This document shows positions 1 to 13,188 of a stretch of 64,000 bases of DNA, in pieces. The notes under the pieces are model-generated. The model did not search any database. It saw only the letters and a list, made by a program, of their open reading frames with translations, and was not told the origin of the DNA. This stretch comes from Neonectria sp. B-13 (lineage: Eukaryota; Ascomycota; Sordariomycetes; Hypocreales; Nectriaceae). The stretch lies in assembly GCA_002682825.1 (NCBI GenBank), contig NOKP01000008.1:1351595-1415594 (forward strand), in the 5' to 3' direction. A program made the translations under genes and the position numbers. Numbering within the stretch: the first letter of the stretch is position 1; each line of letters starts with the position of its first letter.

Positions 1-1261
1 TTGCAGCCCTTGTTTTGCAAGGGATTACGAATCTCACCTCGGAACAACACGAAGCCAACAGAAGCAGCCAGCTCCTACTTGCAGTGCAGACACCTCGCTT
101 AATCTTTGCTTCCCTTCCCAGCAGGCAAGGAATATACCTGAGACCAGCCGGAAACATCGTCAACTCCCAGGCAGGCTATCTAGAGCTAGTGAGAGGCCTG
201 AAGCGAGCTGAGCTGAGCCACGTCAAAGCCAAAACCCCATGCATGCATGCATTCAGGGTGCCAAGCCAGTACGAAGCCACATGGTATCTAATTAGTATAA
301 TCCACTAACACACAACCACACACACAACAACATCACGACGTCATCCCATCCCGTCCGCCCATCCCACACGCCGTCACCCCAAACAAACCCCGGGCCACAA
401 CAACATCAGCACATCGCCGGATGCGGCCACCCGCCGGAGTCTCGTCCACTCATCCCGTCCGTTCCAACCCTCTCACTTCCGTTGCCTCCATGCTTCTCAC
501 GAGTTGTCTCGTTTCCCCCCTTGAGACACTGATCACATGGATATGCACGCAGCCCCCCCGCTGATGACGCCCTTCCCAGCTGAGATGGCGCATCAATATT
601 TACCACATCGCCGCCATCCCCGCTGACCAATGGTCGCTTTGGTCGCGGCAAGCTCGGCGTCCTAACCCTCAGCGTCTTTGGCCGAGTGACTTGGCTCCGG
701 GGGAATATGTCCCAATCCTGAGAGCGGCGTGAAGCCACGAGATAATGCGCGTGGATAGAAGTGGTCACCGGCAGTCATCAAGTAGACGCCAGCACATCAT
801 ACACACATAATCCTAGCCTGTCACCAAATGTTTCATTGCTCAGAGATGCATCTTAATTATGTTGCTAATAATAAGACTGCCTTGTATGTACTTCGCACGC
901 CCACGGTTCCACTAGGTACCCCTTCCAGGGACCTTCTTCTCATTTATTCTACTGTACAGGACGACGCAACTTGAAAGATCGCCAAAACCAAATCGACACC
1001 CTGTTGCGTTTTTTTTCTTCCCCTGTCATGTCATCGCACGCTCCCCTGAAGAGTGTCTCCCGCAAAGACCATGTAAAGGGCATTCACGAATGCACAACCC
1101 CATCCTGTTAAACGCCGGATCGCTCTGTACCCTTCCCAAGCCCAGCCGTTTCCTGACCAGTCATTGATCGCAGGTATGCTTCTTATGCTTTAGTTTGTTT
1201 TCGCTTCGTGGGATCTCCATGTATTGTCCCAAAATCATGCATCATCATCATATATTCCGTC
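1..1261. other. Intergenic, downstream of the phosphatase gene
   Basis: No convincing gene. The open frames here (up to about 120 codons) have no recognisable domain and no splice support. The part next to 1262 is probably 3' untranslated sequence of the minus-strand phosphatase. I see no RNA gene or mobile element. Confidence 0.5.
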
Positions 1262-4178
1262 TCAGCAGCGAGGTTGCTGGAGGCTCCCGCTTCTCATTCT
1301 GCCACTCGAGGCACTCGCCCCGCGGTCATTAATCCTCGTTGCCCACTCCAGTATCGTTTCATAGCAGAGCACGAACTGCCGTAGGCTCTGTACCATGCTT
1401 AGTCGCTGCTCCCTAAAATCTTCCACCGTCCTCTCGATGAGGTCCACGCTTTCGTCGTGCACGAAGCTCGTGTCTAGTGACGCCGGGCTGCGTGACGCCG
1501 GCTTGTCCATGCTCGACCTTTCTGTCGTATCAAAGCGGATCTTCTTTTGGGTCCTCGGTGATGCGTCGTCTCTTGCTTCTCCCATTGAGACGTCGCCTTC
1601 AGTGTCGCGACCTGTCAGCGCAACAGCCCTCGCCTGTCGCTGACGCTTCATCATGTCAATGACACTGTCCACGGTGCAGAATGCTCCTGTGCGGCCGCAC
1701 CCTGCAGAGCAGTGGACCAGCATCGGCCGGGCTCGAGCATCCAACTCAGGCTCGTCATACCAAGTGATGGGGGCGTACTCCGCCGGCGACCTCTTGGATC
1801 CCATTACCGATACCGTCTCGACCGGGAGGGCAGATCGTTGCATGACGTTAGCCAACTCCACTAGCGCTAATAGATGAGATGGTTGGGCGGGTGTTCCAAA
1901 GTCCGGCCACGAAGGGAAGTGTAGGTGCGTAATCTCTCGGATAGGATCAAAGGGATGTGCCGTGTGCGATAAAGCAAACTTCCGAACGATAACGTATGGA
2001 AGGTCTGTCTGGCCCTGCAGCGGCTTCGGAGTCGGGGTGGCAAAGTCCCAAGTAGTAGTGGTGTTGGCGCGTCTTCGAACCTGCTCTGCACTCGAAGATG
2101 ATGACGAATCTTTCTTGTGCTTGTCGATGTCCAGGGATACTTTTTTCTCGGAGAGAGGCTTCAATCTAATGGCACCAAAGTCTCTTTCTTTCCAGTAGGG
2201 ATGACACTTGAGTTGCCCGCCTTCGGATTCAGCAGTCAACATGACGATGACACGCACATCCTGTTCCCAGATAACAGACCAAAAGTCCTGCCAACACGTT
2301 AGTATTTTATCCATGCGTGTAGGTATCAGCTGAGCTCACCTCGAATGTAGCAGGCAGAGGGCCCTGGGTAGCAATGTAGCGCTTGTTGCTTCTCGAAGCC
2401 TTGAGATGACTCGCATTGACGTAGTCGCACGATCCCGTCGGCTTCTCCTGCAGCTTAACTCGCGCATGCTCAAAGGGAAGGATATCCTTGTATCGGTTCT
2501 TTACTCCCTTCTCGACACCACAGAGCTGGACCTGATTCTGCTTGGCACTGTTGTTGGGGTTGAACGCGGCATAGGCTGCCCTCATCCGAGACTGTTCGTC
2601 GACTTCGATGTGCAGGAACTTGTCGGATACCTTTTTCCCGTGGTCAGGCTGAGACGCGGCTTCACGGAGCCATCGAGGTAACGAAGGAGACTCGAGAGCT
2701 GAAGGTCGTGACACATCCAACTGACCAACTCCATCCGCCAGGTCCATATTCTGGCGGATGTTAGAAAAGAAGGGGTTTGAGTCCTTGTTGGTATTTGGGA
2801 GCATCACGCCCCCGATAACCGGAGCAAAGCCCCCTGGGCCAGCACCGCCAAATCCTCCTGAAACCTGGACTGTCGATTTGCAATCAACAAGCTCCGGAAA
2901 CTGTTGCTGAAACGAATTGAACCCTCCTCGAAGAATGCAAGTGGCCCCAGTGTAGCCCTCGTTGGTGAACTTTTTGATCATGTTCTGGGCAGTGACGGCA
3001 TCGCGCTTGTCCGAGGAGTGTGCGTCATAGACGACGATAGAATCCATATCTTTCCACCTCGCAAACCGTTCCGCTCCAGGCCCCTTCTGAAAGGTATGCT
3101 GCAACTTCTGGATGTTGAAGGTAGCCCGTTTGAGGAGAGTGGTGGGGATACACAAATTCAGAGCACCCTCGATCCTGGAATTCGCGAAGTTTTGCGACGA
3201 ACGTATATCAAGAAGGAGAAGCCGATCTTTGCCAAAATCCCGAATCATGTCTTGTAATTGCGAGCCAGTGATCATGGCTGGCTGACCGGGTTCAGCCGCC
3301 ATGGGCACGGTTTCGGCACGTTTCAATCCTCCCATGCTGGGTGAGGGAGGGTCGATTTTGTGCTCCATTATGGACAACCTAGGATCTCGGTCTTCAGATC
3401 GGGTCAAACTTGTCCGTTGTGGTGGAATATCCATCATGCTTGGGGACTCAAATCGCACGGTATTTGTAATTAAGGGGGGTTGAACGGAGGCTTCAGAATT
3501 GCGTTTCGAATCTGAGGACACATAGGCCGAATCGTGTGTGCTATCCTGATCGACATCCATTCTGCTCAAAGGTCGCTCTTTGGCAGGGGTCATGACGCGA
3601 CCAAAGGGTGATTCGGTGCCCGTGTCGCTGGAGAGGGTATGCCATCTCGGGGCTCGCGGTCGGATAGGAGTAATCACGGCTGGAGGTTGGGCATAGTGGC
3701 TCGTTGAAAGAGCAAACGAGTTGCCCCTGTTCAGGTCTGCCTGTCTCTTGAAGGCCTCGAACTCGGGGTTCGCATCGAGGGGGACTTGCTTAGGAACGGC
3801 AGCGCCGAACGACTTTACAGAGGACGAAGGGCTCCAGGCCTCCCTAGGCAAGGCGGAGGAAGATTCGCGCGGATCGTTATTCGGTTCGACGATGAGGCCA
3901 AAATAGTTAGGGCTTGGTGCTCTGGCACCGGGAACGGTGCGCGGAGAGAGCTTCGGGGGGAGGGACTGGCCCACGGAGTAGGGCATTCGAGGCGAGGCGA
4001 CAGGCGTTGAGGTTTTGGGCTGTTTGGACGACGGTCGCAGAGATTGAGAAAGAGAGTGAGAATGCGAATGGTGGTGAGGGTGAGGGTGAGATTGAGGGCC
4101 CGGAGTGGTAGAATGCCTCGCGGGCGTCTTCATGGTGTAATGGAGTGGCGTTCGGTCGCCAGGCCTGGATTCATGCAT
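1262..4178 (-). CDS. Rhodanese-like plus protein tyrosine phosphatase, Pyp1/Ptp2-3 type
   Basis: Two exons (2340-4178 and 1262-2287, minus strand) joined across a 52-nt intron with donor GTGAGC, branch ACTAAC and acceptor GGCAG; product about 954 residues. Residues 1-300 are a Ser/Pro/His-rich disordered region. A rhodanese-like domain spans about 302-432. The C-terminal half is a classical PTP domain: ATQGPLP region, WPD loop with Asp742, and the P-loop [10 protein letters not shown] with catalytic Cys806 and Arg812. Fungal phosphatases of this layout dephosphorylate the activation-loop tyrosine of stress MAP kinases; that role is inferred from the family. The rhodanese loop reads YDAHSSDKR and has no Cys, so it is probably a kinase-docking module rather than an enzyme. 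An insertion rich in charged residues separates the WPD loop from the P-loop. Met16 (4133) is an alternative start. Confidence 0.9.
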
Positions 4179-5250
4179 AGCGGTGATGGAGTCGGGACCG
4201 ACGTCATCTAAATCGAGAAGGTTCGTGGACGGGGATCGGCGAGACAGTGCTCACAGGGCCATGGCCGATGACAGCGGGACGAAGACGAAGACGGCGGTTT
4301 ACCAAGAGATGGAGAAGATAAAATGGGTACAAAAAAGATTGGCGCGGGTAGAAGTTTGTAAGTCGGGGTGAGTCGGGGGTGAGTCGAAGGTGAAGGTCGA
4401 TGAGAGAGATGAGATGGGAAATGGGAGATGAGGGACGGGGGTGGATGGGATGTGGGTGAAGAGTAAGGTAAAGGTCGCCGATGGTGGGGTCTTGAATCCC
4501 TGGAGAAGCCTTGGAACAGGCGTGCCAAGGGCAGTTTTCAGTGGGAGAAGGGGGGTATTAATGGGCGTTAGGGCGTTGGGGTGTTAGGGGAGGGGGGCGT
4601 CCAGGGGAGCGGGGGGTGTGTGGTGGACGGTGGCCGAATTGGAACAGTGACGTGACAAGACGGAGACGGTGACGGCGACGGCGACGGTGCGGTGCTTAGA
4701 CGGGGCGGGACGGGGGAGACGGGCTTGAGCTTGAGGAGGCCGCTCTAGAGTCTAGGGTCGAGAAGCCACATTAAGACTGTCGAGAGAACGGGTGGGCCCA
4801 GAAGGGAGTGGATGGAGGCGGTGGCGGAGGAGGCGAGGTGGAAGGGGGCTTTGGGAGACGTGGGAGACAATGCGAAGAGGCGATTGAGGGTGATGAGAGA
4901 CGGCGAGATGGCGATTCCAAACGGTCAATGCGCGATGGCCGATGACCGATAGGCGGAGGACGAAAAGCACACAGTCCTGTGCTGTGCTGTAGAGTGTGGC
5001 ACGCCCGAATCGCGGGTCGCAGATCGCGGATCACGGGTCACGATGGATGGCGAGGGCGAGGGCGAGGGCGAAGGCGAAGGCGGGCAAAGGCGATTCCAAA
5101 CGCAAAGCCAAAGGCAATGGGCCGCGATAGTGGCAGCCGATGACGCGGGTGGAGACTCTATCAATGCCGAGAACACACTCAAATGGAAAAACTTCGGCTT
5201 TAGCTCAGCTCTCCCTTCGCAGCAAAGCCTGCCTAGAGCCGTGTGCTTTG
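4179..5250. promoter_or_regulatory. Probable long CT-rich leader/promoter of the phosphatase gene
   Basis: The minus strand is strongly pyrimidine-rich here (plus strand GA/GGA tracts at about 4380-4450 and 5040-5090, and a GGCGAC-type tandem run near 4670-4690). Such CT-rich tracts are common just upstream of fungal start codons. No coding signal. Assignment to the phosphatase rests on position and strand bias only. Confidence 0.4.
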
Positions 5251-8200
5251 TAAACAGGTCACAAAGAGCCACCAGGGGAGACAATTAATCATCAGCCCCG
5301 AGGGTGAGGCTGACTGTGAGGACCTGCGTCTCGAACTCTCTCGATGGACGGCCAAAGACCCAGACAGGAAAGTGGAACGGAGAGACATGCGCGAGAAGAC
5401 GGTGAGGGCGTGTAACGGGCGCCACCAAAAGGGGGCGTGCGGTTGCGTGTCCGTGTCCCTCCCTGTGCAGTGCGTGTGGAGGCGGCACAGAGAAGAAACA
5501 GAAGCGTGGGAGAGAAAAACAGAGGCCGGGTGTGCGCGCGCGTGGGGCCAATGTGGGTGGGATAATGCTTGGTTCAATGCTGATTACCAAAACAGTTACT
5601 CCGAGTCTAGACCAAGAGCAATTGATTACTTAACTAAGTTGTCTGGATTGAGGCTTCTTCACACCAACACTCTTCCCTCTCGCTTCTTGTCCTTCGAGAT
5701 TGGCAGCTAGGCAGGCCTAAAAAGGAGGTCAGACCATTAGGGCCAAGGTAAGTAGGCAAACAACCCAGGCAACCTAGCAATCAGCTAGGGGTGCGGGGGA
5801 ATAACTAGGGGATCAAACGGATTCCTTTTCAAGAAGGCGCCCAGATGGGATTGAACGTTTCTGGTGTGATGACGCATCACTCAAGAGGAGGCTCTACAGC
5901 TACGAATGCACGATACTTCGTACGTGTCTACAATTCAAGTAAACATGCAAAGCAGCATGATCTGCATATCCATAGTTGCTTCTTGTTGTTTCTCTCTTTG
6001 TTGAGTGAGTGAGCCTCTCTGTCTCAGCCGCATCCATGATGGCGGTGGCGTGCTTTGGTTTTCGTTTGGTTTTCGATCCGAAGCCGCTGCAGATCCCCCC
6101 CGGTGAAGACGGTAGCCTGTAGGACTGTCGCCTTGGACCCAGACCTTGGGGCCTGGGTGGTGTAGTTGTATTCGCGAGTGCAGAGAATGGGGTGATGAGG
6201 CTGCTGGTGCTTGGTCGCTTGGGGTAGGGATCCTCGTTCGCCTTTTGCCAAACTTTCGCCCACTGTCGGAACCGGGCCGGGGGTCCCAGCGAGGGAGAGC
6301 TGGGGGCGTGGAAGGGAAGTGGATGTGGATGGAACAGCTGAATGTCTGAAAGCGTGAGGTTGTGAGCAGGACGTCCAAAGAGAGGACCTGTTCGCGCCCA
6401 TTAACACCTTATGTTCGTTACCCTGGTCTTGTCCGTTGGCTGGTGTATGAGAAGATGCAGTGTAACGTGCACGAGAACTGTAAGTATCCGGGTGAGATAA
6501 GATGACTTAAAGTCACGTTGTGGGTGTGCTGTATTCGGTGACGAGGGAGGTGATGGATGGATGGTTCACAGCTCTGCCCCCTCACTCATCCCCGCTACTG
6601 TTTCTTTGCACTGATTATTTTCTGTCTGTTTGGTTCCCGTTCTTCAACGTACTTAATCTCAGAGTCTGTAGGTTCACAAAGCTCTGATGGTTTGCGGACT
6701 GTCGTCTCAAGTTGCACCAACCTAGGGCTGGTGGGTGGTCGGATTCGCACCAAGCCAAGCACCCAGCGGCGTCATTGGGAAACGCGCTCCGTTACTGATT
6801 ACAGCGGTTACCGTCAATCTTCCCAGCATCTCCGCACCCCTGCAAAGTCCGCATCCCTGCAACGGCCTCCTGATTTGAGGTCTGTCGCTGGGCTGGGTTT
6901 GGGGGAATCCACTGTCGTCATTGAGGCGTCAGGGTCCACTGTGGACGCAACAGAGGCCCGCGGCCCTGGTCGGGTCTTTGCTGTTTTAGAGGAACCTCGC
7001 TCTCTTTCGGAACCTGGGCCAACCAGAGATGCGGGTGGCGCTCTCGCAAACGTCACCGGCCCGCAACTTGTCATTTCCTCCTCCCAGGGCCAACCCACCA
7101 CCGTGGAAAGTCAGCGCCGGCTTGTTGCCGCCGCCCTTTGCACGCTTTCGACCCCAAACGACGCTCTCGTCCTCCGTCGCCTCTCGATCCGGATAAAGGA
7201 GGTCAAAATCCGAACCATCTGCCCATTCTTCCCCTTCTTCACCCCACCCCCACCACCACACATCTCTCTCATCTGCTGCGTCCTGCAGTGCCCGGAGCCC
7301 GGAGCACAAGACTAGCTTTGCTCCCGAACCCGGCATCGGACAGGGTGACATTTTCCTCATTTGATCCGACTCCGGTCTTCCATTTTGTTTCCCCCCATGA
7401 GTGCTTCGCGTCCTGGAGCCCCGGTCAAATGCGCGCGGCTAAGAAGTGCAAACAAGGTGTAACGGGCGGTGCTGCGCCAAAGATCTGGGAGATAGTCAGC
7501 CTGGGCCACACGGGGCGGCATGACGTAGAAGCTGAGACACGAAGTACAACCCTGCAATAATTACCATCGATAATCACTGCCACCAGCTAGCCGCCTCAAA
7601 CACGCCCCAATCTTCAATTGCCCCTCAGCTGCGCCGCCTTCGTATATCGTCCATCACGGAACACAGGTTCTCCGTTAATATATTCGGTCTCAGGTATGCT
7701 TAGAGATGCTTAGAGCATGTGTTGCGTGTGCCCGCTGCAACTCCATCTTAACCCCCATGGAAACCCACTGTATTCGTAGCCCTGCGAGAGCTTCAGCACT
7801 GCGCCGCTGAAGCGCTGGGAGTTGCAAGTTGCGCCCCCGGAACTCCCCCTGGCCAGTGGTCAATGCCGAATGAAACTCAATCGCCCAGGTGCCAGGGAAA
7901 GACTTGGAAGAGTGGATGTGCCAAGAGTCCAACAGTTGGATTTACTGGTAATTAACTTTCTGCTCTTAGTACTCAAACTGTAAATTATTAATATTGACAG
8001 TTTATTGCCCAGGTATTCCAGAATGCTCTGCGCGTCTGACGGAAGCAACGCAGAAGGCAGCCAGCCAGCCACGCTTTCTCGTATTTCCGTTGCTGACAAT
8101 GCATGCACGGTTGGCTCCGGAAGCTTTTGTTTCCAAATCACTCCTTCCCAACTGCAGTCATCCGCCATTTCAACCTCCGTGGTTAATAAGCATCTCTCGC

Positions 8201-11200
8201 TTCCACACCACTCATCCGAGTACGTTTGCCGTTTCAAATTCCGTCAGTAACGGTGCTTGCATCAAACCCCCGATCACATCGTCCTCGGTCTTCCCTAATC
8301 ACATCACTCACTCACTTCCTCCCTACTGTCCTCTACATACTAGTAGTACGTTAGGCTACTCACACACCCCGTCAACCCGTCGCGATCCGTCAACTCATCG
8401 AACGGCCTGGACCCTGAGATCGTCCCCATCTCCACCTGATCATGACATAGCTCACCGTTCTGGGGTTGCACGCGCGTAACCGTTTCCCCGAACATGCATG
8501 CCGGACAACCCAAGACCAGGACTTTGTGCGCGAATCTAAGCCTCCTGCCTCAGCCATCCGTCACAATACCTCAGCCGTCCCCGGTCCGTCTTCGTGTGAA
8601 ACTTTCCCGATCAAGAACCACCAACCGTTTTGCAAGCAAAGACATTGACTGTCGTGGAACCACCACCTGGCGGAGAGACTGGCACCTGATGGATGGGGAC
8701 CACCCAACCTAGATCCCAAAGCTTGCCGCTAAAGCCTCGCTCGCGTCCTGGCGCTCCCTAACTCCTTACCGCCAGTTTCCAAGTCGATATCGCCAGGCAA
8801 TTATTAATGGTCCTCCTTTAGGGGACCTGTCTGCCACGGGATGGTGCCGCGTAGTGCACACCCCCTTTGCCCTCCAGCCCTCCAGCCCTCCTCCTGTCTT
8901 GAACGCCAGCCCTAGCCTCCCAGCATGGCGGACCCTTGGGGATCCCGGACGGGGCATGAGGCATGAGGCACTAGACACGAGGCGACAGGGACAGCATATC
9001 GAGCCAGGCAAACCAGGTCAAAGGCATCCTTCGCCTGTACGTGGTACGCGTGAGTGAGTTCTCGTCGCCCTCACAACTCGCAACGCATCCGGCCGGATCG
9101 TCTGTTCATCTCCGAGATCCTCGCGGCGAAGAAATCCTCCTTTTGGGATGCAAAATACATGCATGGTCTGAGTACGTACCTCCGTACCTAGCTCAGAGAC
9201 GAGACACCACCTGTGCGCACCCCGTGTCGCCGTCAAACGTCATTGACGTGTATTCGAGCGTTCTAGACGCTGGCGATCTCGATTCCATCCGGGACAGCGC
9301 ACCAGGTCCGTGGCCGTTGCCTCGCCGGCTCCCCGAGCCATGTTGCCTCAGCCTTCCTGCGCCCCCGTCGACGTCAATGTCAACATCATCGTCAATGTCT
9401 AGCTCGCTCATACCGGGTTTAAGCCTCAAGGCTGAAGGCTGAATGCTTGAGTGTTACTATGTAGATTCTCGTGCAGGCCTGGTCGGCTGTCTGCCTAACC
9501 TTGCATATTCCTAGCTGACGCCGGCCACGTCGACGGCCTCATGACGAGGGTGTGACCTCCCGTCCAAAGGCGCGCCCCTCCCCCTTACAAGTGAGGTTTA
9601 ATTATCCCCATTTAGTAAGATGGCAGAATAAGGCGTGGAAGCCGGAATTGTCCTCGGCATCCCACTGGGCCCCCTGCGTCCCTCACGGAGTCGGGCTGAT
9701 AGCCTGGGAGACGCAATGCCTTGGCGTTTGGCCCACCCCGGAACTCCCGGTGGTCTTTCCCCGTCTCCCACAGCCCCTGCTCACTGCAAGAGGTCTCACG
9801 ACTGTTCTCAGCGGTGAGCACGCCCTCTTGTGGGGGATGACAGACTGTCGGGTCTCACGCCTTTCGGTCTCCGTACGGGCACATACATAGTACGTCCGAC
9901 ACCTTGCACCAGATAGGAATCGTACGACCGGCCTCACACCGATACAGTAAAACAATCCCAGCTCTCATTTTCGTCAGCTGGGGATGATGCTCAAACTACG
10001 TGCTATCCTACGCACTACAGTAGTAGTTCGCCGAAGCAACGCAACGACCATTTGCCCGAGACTAGTCAACAGCCCTATCTGCCTTTTTAGACTAGGCTAG
10101 CCCGTGACGGCTAACTTCAGGAGCATTGCTTCCAGTGTTGCAGCCATATTGACTCCTGCGCCGACCCATTCACGGTCTGGCTTGTGCGGACTGAGCCGAG
10201 AGTTGTCAAATCATGATTCATGTTGCCCTCAGAATCCTCTGCGCCTACCGGCTGTAGTTCTACAATGAATCCTTCACCATCAGTAAACTACCCACCACGC
10301 AACTCATTCCACAATGAGACTTGATCGTCGCAGAGGTGTATTCGATACCAAGCTATTTGGCCTATCCGCGATCCCTTCTTCCAGTTCTATATTTCCAGCT
10401 GTCTTATATCAACATACTAGTCGCTGGCCGCCCAGTCTCGACCGTCAGAACCCCTTGCCTTGGGCTATATCCATTACATAACTGGACTTCCCGCGGGATA
10501 CTACAATGAGGCTGAGGTGTACCTCCAGCGAACCATGACGACAGTGCAGGTCTCTTCAAAAGGTCCAGAACCGAATGAGCAAGATAAACCTCTATGTGTT
10601 ACCCTCCTCCCAGAGTCCAGTCCACCAGCCTCCCAATGCGTAACAGGAGTCTAGAGCCATCTGTCGAGAGGAATGCGGGACGGCCTAGCGCATCGGCAAC
10701 GTTTTGACTCGCTAATACACGCTGTCAAAGTCCAGCCGACGGGACCGACGGGGGAGCTGGTTTAATGAATATGGGGATCGCTTCGTCTCCCTTGAGATTC
10801 CCGCAGGCAGTTCTTACCTACGCTTCGGGAGAATCGGGGCTACTATGATAGCGGTCGGCTAGGTGGTCGAGACCATTACTAGAGCCAGCCGGCGCGCCTC
10901 AACTAGCATGGTCTGGCCCGGTGGATGGAAACGTCGCGACGTCGAGTCATGAGGATGGGTCAAGGGTTCCCGTTGATGGATTTTTTATTTTTTTTTGCAC
11001 GCGGAGACAGACGCCCTCGGCGCTTCTCAATGCCTCACTTACGCTGGGAATAGCTCCCGTCGCGTTGTTGCCGTGGGTAACTTCGCTCAGTGAGAAGGGC
11101 TCGACAGTAAGGTCTTGGACAGAATTGACTTAACGTGCGAGTCTCCCGTGAATACTTCGTTGTGAGATTACAAATGCCTCTGAGAAAGGTGATCTTGTAA

Positions 11201-11961
11201 GGAAACCTCATATCTCGACTATGAGGTCCGATAGATGACCACAGACTACGACGTTACTGTAAAACATTGGGTAAAACAAGTCGATTGTCAATAAAACATA
11301 TCTTGAGGTCGTGGTATCGACGAGTTCTGAGTGGAGATGGATGGTCTAGCCGACAAAGCACCACTCCATCTACTATCCTGCGTTCTTTGCTGAAGGTTTG
11401 ATATGAAGTATCAGTATTCGCTCAGAACCTTTCAGAGCGGCTTACATGTACGTACCATATCCAGACAAACGTAGTTTAATCGAGGGACTGACGGATGCCA
11501 TACAGTGCGTTGATCACGTTTCTCTATTGTAGAGTGATTCAAGGAACATGTCAACAACTTCTAGTCATGGTGCACAAGGTGGTGAAGGGTATTCGCCTGG
11601 ACATTAGTATGGTTCGGCTCAAGTTGGCGTAGTCCTTCAGCTCATGAACAGAATAAGTTAAGCGATCGGTTGATCTCAGGGGTGATGGGCTAGCCAAGGG
11701 GAACTCTCGAATTACAGGGTGAGTATGGGGAGCGCGAGGCTCAGCAAGGCGACTGATCACAAAGAAATCCGTGAATGGAACCAAAGATGTTACCCCAATA
11801 CGAGGAACCTTGTCCGAATATTGGTACAATTTACTATCCTTACAACTCCTCTCCCGCTGTCCCAGCCCTTCTATGACAACCCGAGCCCTCCGCTGGTGAG
11901 CACCGGGGCCCGCAGCAACAACAAGAAAGACAAAGTCGTGCTTCGTGTCGTCTCCAACCAT
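5251..11961. other. Very long intergenic stretch, no recognised gene
   Basis: About 6.7 kb between the phosphatase leader and the 3' end of RPT6. Six-frame inspection shows only short frames with no domain; the longest (6557-7315, plus, 252 codons) has a composition unlike a normal protein. CT-rich blocks on the plus strand at about 7220-7270 and 8270-8470 resemble leader sequence but do not lead into a recognisable coding region. A near-palindrome with arms TGATG/CATCA lies at about 5866-5878. It may hold distal regulatory DNA, long untranslated leaders or noncoding transcripts. Confidence 0.45.
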
Positions 11962-13188
11962 TTACTTCCACAACTTGCCGAGCTCCACCTCCTTGTCGTC
12001 GTGCTTGTTGAGGATCTTGGCGGTGGCGAGCTCAAAGTCCTCCTGGGTGACGTGGACTCTCCGCTCGCGCAGGGCGAACATGCCGGCCTCTGTGCACACA
12101 CCCTTGAGCTCGGCGCCGGAGCAGCCGTTCATCTTCTCGGCGATCTTGTTCAGGTTGATGCCACGGGTGAGGTTCATCTTGCGGCTGTGGATGCGGAGAA
12201 TGTCGGCTCGGGCCTCGACGCTAGGCGGGGGGAACTCGATCTTGCGGTCGATGCGGCCGGGTCGCAGAAGGGCGGGGTCCAGGATGTCGAGACGATTCGT
12301 GGCCATGATGACCTTGATATTCTTGGTGGGCTCGAAGCCGTCGAGCTGGTTCAGCAACTCAAGCATGGTTCGCTGGACTTCCGAATCACCACCCGAAGAG
12401 CCCTCGACTCGTGAGGAACCAATGCTGTCGATCTCGTCCATGAAGATGATGGACGGCGCATGCTCTCGGGCCATGACGAAGAGCTCTCGCACCATTCGGC
12501 TACCCTCACCGATGTACTTCTGTACCAACTCAGATCCCGACACTCGAATGAACTTGCAGGCAGTGTGGTGGGCGACGGCTCGGGCCAGTAGGGTCTTTCC
12601 AGTACCGGGGGGGCCATAGAGCAAGACACCCTTGGGTTGTGCAATACCGAGCGACTCGAAGAGCTCGGGGTGCTTGAGGCCGAGCTCGATGACTTCCTTG
12701 ATTTCCTTGATCTGCTGGTCCAGACCACCAATCATGTCGTATGTGCTGTCGGGGACCTTCTCCACCATCATGAGAGAGACGAGGGGGTCGACGGATGAGG
12801 GGAGCATCTTCTCGAGCTTGTAGCTGTCGGACAGGAGGGTGACTCGCTTTCCGGGGGTGAGCTTGCCGATGTCGACGCTGTCGGATACGTCGACGACTGG
12901 GGGCTGTTAGAGGACATATGCCGAATAGAGTCCAGGGGGGGTAGACGACGCACCATATTTGCCTTCTGGGTGCACCTTGACGAGGATCTTCTTGGTGCTC
13001 ATGACCTTGACGACCTCACCGACATAGGACCCAGGCTGTTGTAGCAAGCCGAGCTCTTCTCGCAACAGTCGCACGCGGGAGTTGTAGTCATTGCGCTGGG
13101 CCTCGAGTCGACGGAGCGCGGCTTGACCCTTGAGGATCTCGAGCTTCATCGCCTCGATCTTGTTGTGGTAGTACTCGTCGAGCGCCAT
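11962..13188 (-). CDS. RPT6: 26S proteasome regulatory ATPase subunit 8 (Rpt6/Sug1)
   Basis: Two exons (12954-13188 and 11962-12896) flank a 57-nt intron, donor GTGCGT, acceptor CCCCCAG; 389 residues, the normal length of Rpt6. The N-terminus is a coiled coil (about 15-65) followed by an OB domain. The AAA+ module has Walker A GPPGTGKT at 173-180, Walker B with Asp232-Glu233, and the SRH around [17 protein letters not shown]. The stretch [20 protein letters not shown] is diagnostic of Rpt6 among the six Rpt paralogues. The protein works in the base ring of the 19S particle, unfolding ubiquitylated substrates for the 20S core. The C-terminus ends LGKLWK, without the HbYX motif, as expected for Rpt6. 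Start chosen because the preceding frame is CT-rich leader. It is divergent from the antiporter gene at 14763. Confidence 0.97.

Noticed and set aside
11719..12619. Plus-strand frames of 231 and 224 codons
   Set aside because: Antisense shadows of RPT6.
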